This document shows, piece after piece, positions 26,568 through 34,727 of a DNA stretch of 36,334 nt. The translations under genes were made by a program, and so were the position numbers. The first letter of the stretch is position 1, and each line of letters opens with the position of its first letter. The notes beneath the pieces were generated by a model. That model was not told the DNA's origin, did no database searches, and saw only the letters and a program-made list of their open reading frames with translations. Origin of the DNA: Planctomycetia bacterium (GTDB lineage: Bacteria; Planctomycetota; Planctomycetia; Pirellulales; UBA1268); the NCBI GenBank assembly GCA_026401075.1, contig JAPLNQ010000165.1, positions 1 through 36,334 on the forward strand, given 5' to 3'.

Positions 26568-27383
26568 TTATTTCTCCTTCTTCGCCGCCCGCTTGGCAGG
26601 CTTGCGACCCTCAGCAGGCTTTGATGCAGCAGGCTTCTCAACCTTCGCCGCCCCACGCCGAGCGGCAGGCCTCTTCCCGGCGGCGGCCGTCTTCCCGGCG
26701 GCGGCCGTCTTCCCGGCGGCGGCCGTCTTTTCAACGGCGGCCAACTTTTCAGCCGCAACCTTCGCGACCGACGCGCGGAATGCGTCGATGGCCGCGATGG
26801 TCATCAGCACCGCACGAGGCTGCAGCAATGACCAGGCATTCAGATCAGCGACCGGCGACACCGACACGCCGTCAATATTGCGTGCACTCTTCCAGAGCAT
26901 TTCGTCGTGCTTGGCCGGAGCGACCAACACGGTCTTTTCAGCGATCCCAAGCGACTTGAGCAACTTTGCGACGACGGCCGTCTTGGGCGACCCAAGTTCG
27001 AGGCCATCAACGAGCTTCACCTCGTCGTCGGCCAGTCGGGCAGCCAGCGCCATCCGCGTGGCCGCACGCAGCGCCTTCTTCGGCATCCGCCAACCGAAGT
27101 CACGCGGTCGCTTGGCGAAGATATGACCGCCGCCGCGACGCGTACCACTGCGCCGAGCACCGGCACGGGCGTTGCCCGTGCCCTTCTGCTTGTAAAGCTT
27201 TTTCGTGGAGCCGGCGACCTCGCCCCGATTCTTGGTGCGAAACGTGCCCTGCCGCTGATTCGCCTGGTACATCACCACGGCATCGTGCAGCAACTGCTTG
27301 TTCACAGAGGGAGCCAACTCGGCGGGGTCGATCTCGTAAGACCCGACCTGCTTCCCAGAAATGTCATATACGGCAAGATTCAC
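26568..27383 (-). CDS. rplD: 50S ribosomal protein L4 with Ala/Lys-rich repeat tail
   Basis: Exit-tunnel protein; in E. coli it also represses the S10 operon. 271 residues against about 205 usual. Core signatures are QGTFRTKNRGEVAGSTKK, YKQKGTGNARAGARRSGTRR, GGGHIFAKRPRDFGWRMPKK and, late, NAWSLLQPRAVLMTIAA. From about residue 210 a low-complexity Ala/Lys tail follows, with TAAAGK repeated in tandem (18-base DNA repeat at 26673-26744). The start is GTG 27383, overlapping the rplC TGA by four bases (GTGA). Confidence 0.95.
   Translation of the reverse strand: MNLAVYDISGKQVGSYEIDPAELAPSVNKQLLHDAVVMYQANQRQGTFRTKNRGEVAGSTKKLYKQKGTGNARAGARRSGTRRGGGHIFAKRPRDFGWRMPKKALRAATRMALAARLADDEVKLVDGLELGSPKTAVVAKLLKSLGIAEKTVLVAPAKHDEMLWKSARNIDGVSVSPVADLNAWSLLQPRAVLMTIAAIDAFRASVAKVAAEKLAAVEKTAAAGKTAAAGKTAAAGKRPAARRGAAKVEKPAASKPAEGRKPAKRAAKKEK
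26673..26744 (-). repeat. 18-base tandem repeat inside the rplD tail
   Basis: Three perfect plus-strand units (CTTCCCGGCGGCGGCCGT at 26673, 26691 and 26709) and a degenerate fourth at 26727. In frame they encode TAAAGK repeats in the L4 tail, so changes in copy number would keep the reading frame. Confidence 0.9.
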
Positions 27384-28153
27384 TTGGCACCTGCCTTCTT
27401 CTTGGCACCACCAGCGGGAGCCGGCCCACCGCGACGCTTGACCTTGTTGGTCTGCCGTACCACCACATACCCGCCATTGGGACCTGGCACCGCCCCGCGA
27501 ACGAGCAGGAGATTATTTTCGAGATCGATCCTCACCAGCTTGACGTTCCGCATGGTCGACCGCTCATTGCCGAACCGACCAGCCATCCGCTTGCCCTTGA
27601 AGACACGACCAGGCGATGTGTTCATGCCCGTACCGCCCTGGTGGCGATGCACCTTCTTCACGCCGTGACTGGCCCGCTGGCCGCTGAAGCCATGCCGCTT
27701 CATCACACCGGCCGTGCCACGCCCCTTGGTGGTGCCGACGATGTCAACGAAGTCGACACCCTCAAACAGGTCGACCTTCAGCACGCCACCGACCTCGACG
27801 CCGGGATAGTCCCCGCGGAATTCGCGGACAAACCGCTTCGGCTCGCAGTCGGCCTTGGCAACAGCCGTCACCCCGGCCTCGGCAGCCCGCTTCGCACGGC
27901 GACTGTCGAGCTTGGCGACATGACCCCGAACAGACCGACTTGCCAGCCGGCGGGGCTTGTCGAGAAAGCCAATCTGAACGGCTGCATAGCCGTCCCGCTC
28001 GACCGAACGCACCTGAGTCACCGAACACGGACCAGCTTCAATCACGGTGACCGGCACCACGGCGCCGTTGGCGTCAAACACCTGCGTCATCCCGACCTTG
28101 CGACCGAGGAGGCCCTTCCGACCAGCGGAATCAGCCTTTTTTTCTGCAGCCAT
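27380..28153 (-). CDS. rplC: 50S ribosomal protein L3
   Basis: Binds near the 3' end of 23S rRNA and helps start 50S assembly. Core: KGLLGRKVGMTQVFDANG, VTVIEAGPCSVTQVRS, TTKGRGTAGVMKRHGFSG and HRHQGGTGMNTSPGRVFKGK. From ATG 28153 it is 257 residues, with a short Lys-rich lead and a Gly/Ala/Lys tail. The start is uncertain: ATGs at 28159, 28165, 28195 and 28219 are in frame and none has a strong ribosome binding site. The 232-base gap after rpsJ (28154-28385) shows no promoter or hairpin I would defend. Confidence 0.93.
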   Translation of the reverse strand: MAAEKKADSAGRKGLLGRKVGMTQVFDANGAVVPVTVIEAGPCSVTQVRSVERDGYAAVQIGFLDKPRRLASRSVRGHVAKLDSRRAKRAAEAGVTAVAKADCEPKRFVREFRGDYPGVEVGGVLKVDLFEGVDFVDIVGTTKGRGTAGVMKRHGFSGQRASHGVKKVHRHQGGTGMNTSPGRVFKGKRMAGRFGNERSTMRNVKLVRIDLENNLLLVRGAVPGPNGGYVVVRQTNKVKRRGGPAPAGGAKKKAGAK

Positions 28154-28385
28154 ATGCATCGCCATCGAGACAGCATCCCAGGCAACCAGAAGCATTTCTG
28201 CTGCCGGCGCTGATTCCATCCCGCGATCACGCTCGAAGCCGTTGGCTGCGGGAGCACCCGGGCAACCTGCCCCGAGCCTTACCCGCAACGCCTTCCAAGC
28301 ATGCCGTGTCGTGCGCTCCTAAAGTGTGATGAAAAAGTGGTGAAGTGTGTGCGAAATCGAGCCCGTGATCCCCGCCCTGCCGCGG

Positions 28386-28712
28386 CTACCGCGACGAGGC
28401 CTTGATCTTGATATCAACGCCGGCAGGGAGGCTCAGTTTGTTGAGTGCTTCGATCGTCTTGGCCGTGGCCTGGACGATGTCGATCACCCTCTTGTGCGTG
28501 CGAATCTCGAACTGCTGTCTGGCCTTCTTGTCGATGTGCGGGCTCGAGAGCACCGTGTACCGTTCGATCCGCGTGGGGAGCGGAATCGGGCCGTGCACCT
28601 CTGAGTTGGTCCGCTTCGCGGTGTCGACGATCTCCGCGGCGCTCTGATCGAGCACCACGTGGTCGTACGCCTCCATACGAATTCTGATGATTTCTTGTGT
28701 CGGACCGGCCAC
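28386..28712 (-). CDS. rpsJ: 30S ribosomal protein S10
   Basis: 30S head protein and, as NusE, an antitermination factor. 108 residues. Signatures are [40 protein letters not shown] and [20 protein letters not shown]. The start is GTG 28712 ([12 protein letters not shown]), with TTGGAG upstream; the in-frame ATG 12 codons later would cut the first strand. It is the first gene of the ribosomal cluster, with a promoter and about 200 bases of leader upstream. Confidence 0.96.
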   Translation of the reverse strand: MAGPTQEIIRIRMEAYDHVVLDQSAAEIVDTAKRTNSEVHGPIPLPTRIERYTVLSSPHIDKKARQQFEIRTHKRVIDIVQATAKTIEALNKLSLPAGVDIKIKASSR

Positions 28713-28835
28713 GAAAAAACTCCAATAACCGAGATCGAAACGGAGAAACAGTCAAAAACAAACGGGCATTCAAGAACGGCTCGGCGACAACTCATCGCAC
28801 GCCCACGCAGGCTTTTAAGCCCGGCAGGACTGAAG

Positions 28836-28860
28836 AAAGGCCTCCGAAAAGGCCTTTTTC
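28836..28860 (-). terminator. Hairpin with T-run in the rpsJ leader (attenuator or fusA terminator)
   Basis: AAGGCCT and AGGCCTT form a perfect 7-bp stem with a 6-base loop, flanked by A-rich and T-rich runs on both sides, so it could work in either direction. On the minus strand the tail is TTTCTT. It lies downstream of the fusA stop and also about 55-80 bases downstream of the proposed rpsJ promoter, so it could be an attenuator. Confidence 0.6.
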
Positions 28861-28918
28861 TGCGTCTCCTTCCTGCGGTCAACAGGCACCGCGAGGAGTC
28901 GCTGCGGATGAAGCACGA

Positions 28919-28947
28919 AATCTATGGTCACTCACGGCCGGTGTCAA
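28919..28947 (-). promoter_or_regulatory. Sigma70-type promoter for the S10 cluster
   Basis: Minus strand TTGACA (28942-28947), a 17-base spacer and TAGATT (28919-28924). The -35 is perfect and the spacing ideal. Transcription would start near 28912, giving a leader of about 200 bases before rpsJ. It lies about 54 bases after the fusA stop. Confidence 0.7.
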
Positions 28948-29000
28948 CACGCCGCTTTTCCGCAGCCAAATACGGCCTTGAACCCCTTTTTCACCGAACG

Positions 29001-31124
29001 TCAGACGAATGCGTCGGCCGTTTCGGCCGGTGCGGGGCCGTATTTCAGAGGAGCCATCGTGAAACTGGCCCGTCCCTGGCTCACGCTGCGGACCGCCGCG
29101 GAATAGCCAAACATGCTTGCGAGCGGCGATTCTGCCGTCAGCACGTTCATGCCGCCACGGATTTCCGTGTTGGTGATGATCGCCCGCCGCTGCTGGAGAT
29201 CGTTGATCACGTCGCCAAGATAATCCTCCGGCACCGTTACCTCCACCCGCATCACCGGCTCGAGAAGCACGGTGCCGGCCTCGCTGAGCATGCGGTCGAT
29301 GCAGTCAGCCGCGGCCATACGGATCGCCACGTCGGAGGGCAACGGTTCGGGCAGCGGACTCTCCAGCACCACGATTCGCACCGCCCAGAGCGGGCAGCCC
29401 TTGAGACCGCCCCGCTCGGCGCTCTCGCGAACCGACTCCGTCATGATCGCGGCCGCCGAGGCGGCCGCCTCAGACTGCGGAAACCAGCCCTGCTCCACGG
29501 TCACCGACGCCTGCTCGTTCGTCGGCTCGGCCCGGATCGTGACCTCGGCCACGAGCGTCTGGCCTGCCACCTGACGGTTGACACGGCCCGTCACAGTGAC
29601 AGCCCGGGCGAGCGTCTCCTTGTAGCTCACCCGCGGCTTGTGCACTCGGCAGCGGAGGTTGAAGTCCCGTTCGAGCCTGTGCCGGATGACCTCCAGGTGC
29701 AGTTCTCCCATGCCGGAAATGAGCGTCTGTCCGGTCTCCTCGCTCTCGACGGCCCGGAACGTGGGATCCTGCCGCTTCATCATCTCCAGCACGTCAGCCA
29801 GTTTCTTGCGCTCGAGGCTCGTCTCCGGTTCGATCGCCATCGAAATGACCGTCTCCGGAAACTCGATCTGTTCGAGAAGAATGGGGTCGTTCGCATCGCA
29901 GAGCGTGTCGCCGGTGATGCTCGATCGGGGACCGATCACGCCCACGATATCCCCGGCCTCGGCCTGCTCGATCTGCTCCCGGCGGTCGGCCTGCACGTGC
30001 CAGAGTTGGGCGATGTTTTCCTTCTTCTGCCGGAGCGGATTCCATGCCCGGCTGCCCGCCTTGAGCGTGCCCGAATAGACCCGCACAAACGAGAGATCGC
30101 CATGCTTCTCAGCCACGATCTTGAAGACAAGCCCGCAGAAAGGGGCCTTCGGATCGGCCTTCCGCGAGACCACCGTCGGCACCGCCACGGCCTTCTTGCC
30201 AGTGGCGAGCTTGGACGGATCGATCCCCTCGACCGGCGGCACGTCGGCCGGACTTGGCAGATACCAGGCCACCGCGTCGAGCACCGGCTGCACGCCGATG
30301 CAGTCGAGCGCCGAACCGCCCAACACCGGCACCACCTGCCGGCGAATCGTCGCCTGGCGAATTGCCTTCCGGATCACCTCCACGGGGATCGGCGCATCGC
30401 CGAGGGCCAGTTCGGCCAGCTCTTCGGAAAAGTCGAACAGCGTTGAAACCAGCTGCTCCCGCCACTCCGCCGCGACGTCGGCCAGCTCGGGCGGAATCGG
30501 CGACTTCGTCACCTGAGCGGTGCCGGCACCGCCCGCCAGGGCATCCTCTTTGGAGGGAAAGGTCAGCAGCTGCATCTCCACCAGATCGACGAGGCCGCGA
30601 AAAGGATCTTTGACATGGGGCGGCCCGAGGCCCAGCGGCACCTGCAGGACCAGCGGCCGGGCGGCCAGCCGTTCCTCGATCTGCCGGATCGTACCGAAGA
30701 AATCGGCCCCCTCGCGGTCAAGCTTGTTGACCAGCGCGATCCGTGGCACGCCGTATTTATCGGCCTGTCGCCAGACGGTTTCGCTCTGGGCCTCGACCCC
30801 CTCGCGAGCGGAGAACACCACGACCGCGCCGTCGAGCACCCGCAGGCTCCGCTCCACCTCGGCCGTGAAGTCGACGTGCCCGGGCGTGTCGATGAGGTTC
30901 ACCGTGACCTCCTGCCAGCGAAACGTCACCGCGGCGGAATAGATCGTGATCCCCCGCTCCTGCTCCTCGGGGTCGAAGTCGGTGATCGTGGTGCCACGGT
31001 CCACGTCGCCGAGCCGATGGCTCGTCTTCGTGAAAAACAGCAGCCGCTCGGTGAGCGTGGTCTTGCCCGCATCGATGTGGGCGATGATCCCGATGTTGCG
31101 AATCGTTTCCAACTGCCGGCTCAT
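29001..31124 (-). CDS. fusA: Elongation factor G, EFG2/GFM2-like type
   Basis: Translational GTPase of about 707 residues. G1 is AHIDAGKTTLTER, G3 is DTPGHVDFTAEVERSLRVLD and G4 is NKLDREGADF; domains II-V follow, with ISGMGELHLEVIRHRLERDF and a C-terminal SMFGYSAAVRSVSQGR. The switch region reads LGDVDRGTTITDF, then ERGITIYSAAVTFRW. That is close to mitochondrial EFG2 (GFM2) and the EFG2 group of spirochaetes and planctomycetes, rather than to canonical EF-G. EFG2 acts mainly in ribosome recycling. Start ATG 31124, with GGAGG 7 bases upstream and 13 bases after argS. The symbol fusA is used loosely; a second, canonical-type EF-G may exist elsewhere. Confidence 0.88.
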   Translation of the reverse strand: MSRQLETIRNIGIIAHIDAGKTTLTERLLFFTKTSHRLGDVDRGTTITDFDPEEQERGITIYSAAVTFRWQEVTVNLIDTPGHVDFTAEVERSLRVLDGAVVVFSAREGVEAQSETVWRQADKYGVPRIALVNKLDREGADFFGTIRQIEERLAARPLVLQVPLGLGPPHVKDPFRGLVDLVEMQLLTFPSKEDALAGGAGTAQVTKSPIPPELADVAAEWREQLVSTLFDFSEELAELALGDAPIPVEVIRKAIRQATIRRQVVPVLGGSALDCIGVQPVLDAVAWYLPSPADVPPVEGIDPSKLATGKKAVAVPTVVSRKADPKAPFCGLVFKIVAEKHGDLSFVRVYSGTLKAGSRAWNPLRQKKENIAQLWHVQADRREQIEQAEAGDIVGVIGPRSSITGDTLCDANDPILLEQIEFPETVISMAIEPETSLERKKLADVLEMMKRQDPTFRAVESEETGQTLISGMGELHLEVIRHRLERDFNLRCRVHKPRVSYKETLARAVTVTGRVNRQVAGQTLVAEVTIRAEPTNEQASVTVEQGWFPQSEAAASAAAIMTESVRESAERGGLKGCPLWAVRIVVLESPLPEPLPSDVAIRMAAADCIDRMLSEAGTVLLEPVMRVEVTVPEDYLGDVINDLQQRRAIITNTEIRGGMNVLTAESPLASMFGYSAAVRSVSQGRASFTMAPLKYGPAPAETADAFV

Positions 31125-31137
31125 GCCGCTGCCTCCA

Positions 31138-33093
31138 TCACATCTTTTCGACGGTGCCGATGCCGAGGAGCTCGAGTCCCTGGCGAAGAATCCGCCCCGT
31201 GAGATCACAGACCGCCAGACGGCTGTTCCGCTCGTCCCCCTCCGCCTTGAGGACCGGCAGGGCGTCGTAGAAGCTCGAATAACAGCCGGCGAGTTCGTAG
31301 AGCCAGGCCGTCAGCACGTTCGGCCGATAGTCGATCTCCACGTCCTCGAGAGCCTCGCCGAACCGCACCAACTCCAGGGCCAACGCCCGTTCCTGCGGCG
31401 TCGACAGCGACACGCCCTCCACCGACTGCCGCAGCGCCACGCAGTCGACCCCCCCCTTCGAGAAGATGCCCTCGACCCGCGCCACCGCATATTGCATGTA
31501 GGCCGCCGTGTTCCCGGTCAATTGCAGCATCTTGTCGAAGCTGAAGACGTAGTCGGTGGTGCGGTTCTGCGAGAGGTCGGCGTATTTGATCGCTCCCATG
31601 CCGACGATTTCAGCCACATGCCGCTGCTCGGCAGCATCCATGCCGACGCGGCCCTCCGTGCCCACGTGCTGTGGTCGGCCGTCTGCGGACTGGGTCTTGT
31701 CGCCGGCGTGCTGCATTTTCCCCGCCCGTTCCACTCCCTCGTCGAGCAGCGACTCCAGGCCGACGGTGTCGCCGGCCCGCGTCTTGAACGGCTTTCCGTC
31801 CTCGCCCAGCACGGTGCCGAAGGCGACGTGGGCGAACTCCACGCCGTCGATCCGCTGCCGGTCGCCGCAGCCCCACAGCTTTGCCGTCGCGAACAGCTGC
31901 TCGAAATGCGGCCCCTGCCGGCTGTCGACCACGTAGAGGATGCGATCGGGCTTCCAGTGCTCCATCCGCCACTTGAGCGTCGCCAGGTCGGTCGTGGCGT
32001 AGAGAAACGCCCCGTCCGCCTTGCGGATCAGGAACGGGGGCGCATCCTCGCCGTTCAAGAAGATGCCGATCGCCCCGCGGCTCTCCCGGGCCCGCACGGC
32101 CGGGTCGGCCATCAGCTCCGCCACCACGCCCGCCAACATCGGCTGAAAGAAGCTTTCACCGAGGGCATGGTCGAACGAGACGTGCAGCCGCGAAAAGATG
32201 CGGTCGATCTCGGCCCGGCAGAAGGGCATGAACTGCTCCCAGAGGGCCCTATTCTCAGAGTCGCCCTCGTGCAGTTTCGCCGTTTCGGCGAGCACTTCCC
32301 GGCCAGTGTCCGGATATCGAGCCGCGAGCGCCGCCGCCTCGGGATCACGGGCCAGTTCCTCCGGTTTGGCGTCGGCCACCTTCCGCACCAGCCGGTAGAG
32401 CCTGGCTAGTTCGGCAGTCGGGTCGGCCGCGAAACGGGCGCCGTCGCGGCAGTGCTTCCAGCCCCAGAGGATCATGCCGAACTGCGTTCCCCAGTCACCG
32501 AGATGGTTGTCGGTGATCGTGTGGTGGCCGCGAAATTCCAGGATCTTGGCGAGGGCGTCGCCGATCACCGTCGAGCGGATATGGCCCACGTGCATCGGCT
32601 TGGCGACATTCGGGCCGCCGAAGTCGATGACGATCGTCTCCGGCGTGGCGACCGGCGCGACTCCCATCCGCGGATCGCGGACAGCCGCGACGACCGCCCG
32701 GGCCAACGCATCCTGGCGGACACGAAGGTTGATGAAGCCCGGGCCCACCGGCTCCGCAGGTATCTCGAACAGGTCGCCCACGTCGAGCCGGCGGATGATT
32801 TCAACGGCCACATCCCGCGGCTTGAGCCCCGCCCGTTTGGCCAGCGCCATCGCCATCGTGCCGGAATAATCGCCAAATTTCGGGTCGGCCGTCTCACGGA
32901 CCTGGTCCACGAGCCCGGGCAGTTCCTCGGCCGTGATGCCCACGACGCCATCCGCAGACAGCCGCTCAAGTGCCGCCCGGAACAGGCCGCGAAGAGCCCC
33001 GCGAAACGTGGCCCCTCCCAACGGATCCTTCAGCGGATCCCCGAGCGGATCTTGTACCGACGCGCGGCCCTCATCGCCGCCTGCCGCGGTCAC
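31138..33093 (-). CDS. argS: Arginyl-tRNA synthetase
   Basis: Class I synthetase charging tRNA-Arg. About 651 residues. The HIGH signature is HVGH in PNVAKPMHVGHIRSTVIGDA. Also seen are DNHLGDWGTQFGMILWG, LNGEDAPPFLIRKADGAFLY, GEDGKPFKTRAGDTVGLESL in the KMSK-loop region, and GMGAIKYADLSQNR. The anticodon-binding DALR-type domain is at the C-terminus. I chose GTG 33093, overlapping the rsfS TGA as GTGA; it adds a lead with a short repeat (DPLGDPLKDPLGG, from a 12-base DNA repeat). An insertion of about 20 residues (HAGDKTQSADGRPQHVGTEG) precedes GMGAIKYADL. The frame is open to 33171, but inside rsfS. Confidence 0.95.
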   Translation of the reverse strand: MTAAGGDEGRASVQDPLGDPLKDPLGGATFRGALRGLFRAALERLSADGVVGITAEELPGLVDQVRETADPKFGDYSGTMAMALAKRAGLKPRDVAVEIIRRLDVGDLFEIPAEPVGPGFINLRVRQDALARAVVAAVRDPRMGVAPVATPETIVIDFGGPNVAKPMHVGHIRSTVIGDALAKILEFRGHHTITDNHLGDWGTQFGMILWGWKHCRDGARFAADPTAELARLYRLVRKVADAKPEELARDPEAAALAARYPDTGREVLAETAKLHEGDSENRALWEQFMPFCRAEIDRIFSRLHVSFDHALGESFFQPMLAGVVAELMADPAVRARESRGAIGIFLNGEDAPPFLIRKADGAFLYATTDLATLKWRMEHWKPDRILYVVDSRQGPHFEQLFATAKLWGCGDRQRIDGVEFAHVAFGTVLGEDGKPFKTRAGDTVGLESLLDEGVERAGKMQHAGDKTQSADGRPQHVGTEGRVGMDAAEQRHVAEIVGMGAIKYADLSQNRTTDYVFSFDKMLQLTGNTAAYMQYAVARVEGIFSKGGVDCVALRQSVEGVSLSTPQERALALELVRFGEALEDVEIDYRPNVLTAWLYELAGCYSSFYDALPVLKAEGDERNSRLAVCDLTGRILRQGLELLGIGTVEKM

Positions 33094-33518
33094 CGTGACG
33101 TCCCCGCGGCCGAAGCGGCGGCAGGCAGTGGCACGGTCTTGCAGCCGCTCCAGAGCTGCTCGAGGTCCCAATATTCACGCGCTTCCGCTTCGAACAGGTG
33201 CACGACCACGTCGCCGTAGTCGAGCACGATCCAGCGGCCCTCTTCGTAGCCTTCGCTGCCGCGATGGCTGTCGTGCATCTCCTTTTTCATCATCTGCTCG
33301 ATCTCGTCGGCCATGGCGTGGAGCTGCCGGCGGCTCGTCCCGGTGGCCAGCACGAAGTAGTCGAAAACATCGGTCAGCCCGCGCAGATCGAGGACATGCA
33401 CATCGGTGCCACGGTTCTCGTCGGCGACCCGCGCCGCAGCGAGCGCCCGCGCGCGGCCATGATCGGGCCTGGATTCAGCCTTCTGGGCGGTAGTCACGGC
33501 GGTCATGGCGTCCTGCAT
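33090..33518 (-). CDS. rsfS: Ribosomal silencing factor RsfS (Iojap/YbeB family)
   Basis: Binds L14 on the 50S and blocks subunit joining when nutrients run low. About 142 residues. The family core is GTDVHVLDLRGLTDVFDYFV, ATGTSRRQLHAMADEIEQ and WIVLDYGDVVVHLF, followed by AREYWDLEQLWSG. Possible starts are ATG 33518, ATG 33506 (AGGA upstream) and GTG 33599, which overlaps the coaX stop as GTGA. I favour 33518 or 33506 because a promoter-like element lies at 33554-33583. The C-terminal Ala-rich tail overlaps argS by four bases. Confidence 0.92.
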   Translation of the reverse strand: MQDAMTAVTTAQKAESRPDHGRARALAAARVADENRGTDVHVLDLRGLTDVFDYFVLATGTSRRQLHAMADEIEQMMKKEMHDSHRGSEGYEEGRWIVLDYGDVVVHLFEAEAREYWDLEQLWSGCKTVPLPAAASAAGTSR

Positions 33519-33553
33519 GCGGTGCGAGAAAAAAGAAAGCGGTGAAACGGCAG

Positions 33554-33583
33554 ATTCTACCCGGAATTTCCGGGCCTGCCCAA
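33554..33583 (-). promoter_or_regulatory. Candidate promoter with palindromic operator-like spacer upstream of rsfS
   Basis: Minus strand TTGGGC (33578-33583), 18 bases, then TAGAAT (33554-33559). The spacer contains the perfect 15-base palindrome CCCGGAAATTCCGGG (33560-33574), an arrangement typical of repressor sites between -35 and -10. The expected start of transcription is about 30 bases before ATG 33518. The palindrome could instead act as an RNA hairpin in a read-through transcript. Confidence 0.45.
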
Positions 33584-33595
33584 AGACCTCGGCCG

Positions 33596-34444
33596 TCACG
33601 GGGAGCAGGCACGGTCCGCCGCCAGCGCAATGCCGGTGAGCACCAGTTCCGGCATCTCGATCGCCCCGGGAAGGGCATCGCGGACCACCCCCCGCCAGCC
33701 ACCGGTGAGGATCACGTCGGCCTCGACACCGATCGACGCCCTGGCCTCCTCCACAAGCCTGGCGATCGCCCCACGAATACCCCAGCCGATGCCGGCGGCG
33801 ATCGCATCCTGCGTTGAGCGGCCGGGCATGACCGGAGGCGTTTCCTGCTCCAGGGCGGCCACGGCCGGCAGCAGGCTTGTGCCTTCGGCGAGCGCCCGGG
33901 CCATCAGCGCAGGCCCAGGCAGGATGGCGCCCCCGAGAAAGGCCCCGCTCGCGGAGACGAGATCGACCGTGGCGGCGGTCCCGCAGTCGACGATGATCAC
34001 CCCGCGGCCCGGCCGCCTGACCAGGCCGGCAGCCGCGGCGGCCGCCAGTCGGTCGATCCCCACCCTGTGAGGCTCGGCGACCATGATCTCCAGCGGCAGA
34101 TCCCCGTGGACGATCCGCCGCTGCTTCAAGGAGCGATGCCTGGTGGCAGAGAGTTCGGTGATTGCGGCCTCGAGTCTGGCCGCAGCGGCATCATGCACGC
34201 TGGCCACGAGCACGACGGCAGTGGTGGGCGCCGCCTGATTGAGCCAGTTTTCCAGGTTGTCGGGCCGAAATCCGTGGCTGTCGAGATCCAGCCGTTGCGT
34301 GACCGTCGGCAGCCGCCGTCCCGCCACGCCCGCAGCGTCGATACCCTCGTCAGACACCACGGCCAGTTTGATCCGCGAGTTGCCCACGTCGGCCAACAGC
34401 ACGGCATCGCCAAGGCAAACGGGAGCTTTGTTGGGAGTTGTCAT
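33596..34444 (-). CDS. coaX: Type III pantothenate kinase
   Basis: Phosphorylates pantothenate, the first step of CoA synthesis; an ASKHA-fold enzyme. 282 residues from ATG 34444 (MTTPNKAPVCLGD) with GAGGT upstream. Phosphate 1 motif LLADVGNSRIKLAVV; pantothenate/dimer region HRVGIDRLAAAAAA; phosphate 2 motif VIIVDCGTAATVDLV; then LGGAILPGPALMARALAEGT and the C-terminal DVILTGGWRG. Its normal family lengths are 250-270. It lies between obgE (284-base gap with the 35-base repeats) and rsfS. Confidence 0.93.
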   Translation of the reverse strand: MTTPNKAPVCLGDAVLLADVGNSRIKLAVVSDEGIDAAGVAGRRLPTVTQRLDLDSHGFRPDNLENWLNQAAPTTAVVLVASVHDAAAARLEAAITELSATRHRSLKQRRIVHGDLPLEIMVAEPHRVGIDRLAAAAAAGLVRRPGRGVIIVDCGTAATVDLVSASGAFLGGAILPGPALMARALAEGTSLLPAVAALEQETPPVMPGRSTQDAIAAGIGWGIRGAIARLVEEARASIGVEADVILTGGWRGVVRDALPGAIEMPELVLTGIALAADRACSP

Positions 34445-34580
34445 GGCGGCGACCTCAATCCATTGATGATACCGCAAGCGATCTGCCGTGGATCGACCGG
34501 GCTGCCGATCCGCAATAAAACGGCGAGCCGGGATCGGCGGAAGCTCGAGGAGCTGTCTTCACGAAAAACACGACATCGTG

Positions 34581-34715
34581 CCGGGACACGGACAAGTTGA
34601 AAACTTGCCGCCACGGGGGGAAGGACGAGACCGAAAGAGTTCGACCCGTGGCCACGAGTTTTTAACTTGTGGAATCCGCGCCAGGACACGGACAAGTTGA
34701 AAACTTGCCGCCACG
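34581..34715. repeat. 35-base repeat, two direct copies plus an inverted one (REP-like)
   Basis: Bases 34581-34615 recur at 34681-34715 with one mismatch, exactly 100 bases apart. Each copy contains CAAGTTGAAAACTTG, an inverted repeat with a 6-bp stem. Between them, at 34647-34670, is a related copy in the opposite orientation (about 19 of 24 positions alike). The cluster begins 12 bases after the obgE stop. The alternating orientation resembles REP/BIME elements or a small MITE remnant. Confidence 0.8.
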
Positions 34716-34727
34716 AGGCCGCCGCCG

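Noticed and set aside
28659-32409. Long plus-strand frames opposite the EF-G gene and argS (about 595 and 487 codons)
   Set aside because: They mirror the codon positions of strongly conserved minus-strand genes and show no family motifs.
33519-33599. GTG 33599 as rsfS start (GTGA overlap with coaX)
   Set aside because: The added residues are not family-like and would encode through a promoter-like element with a perfect palindrome; kept only as an alternative.
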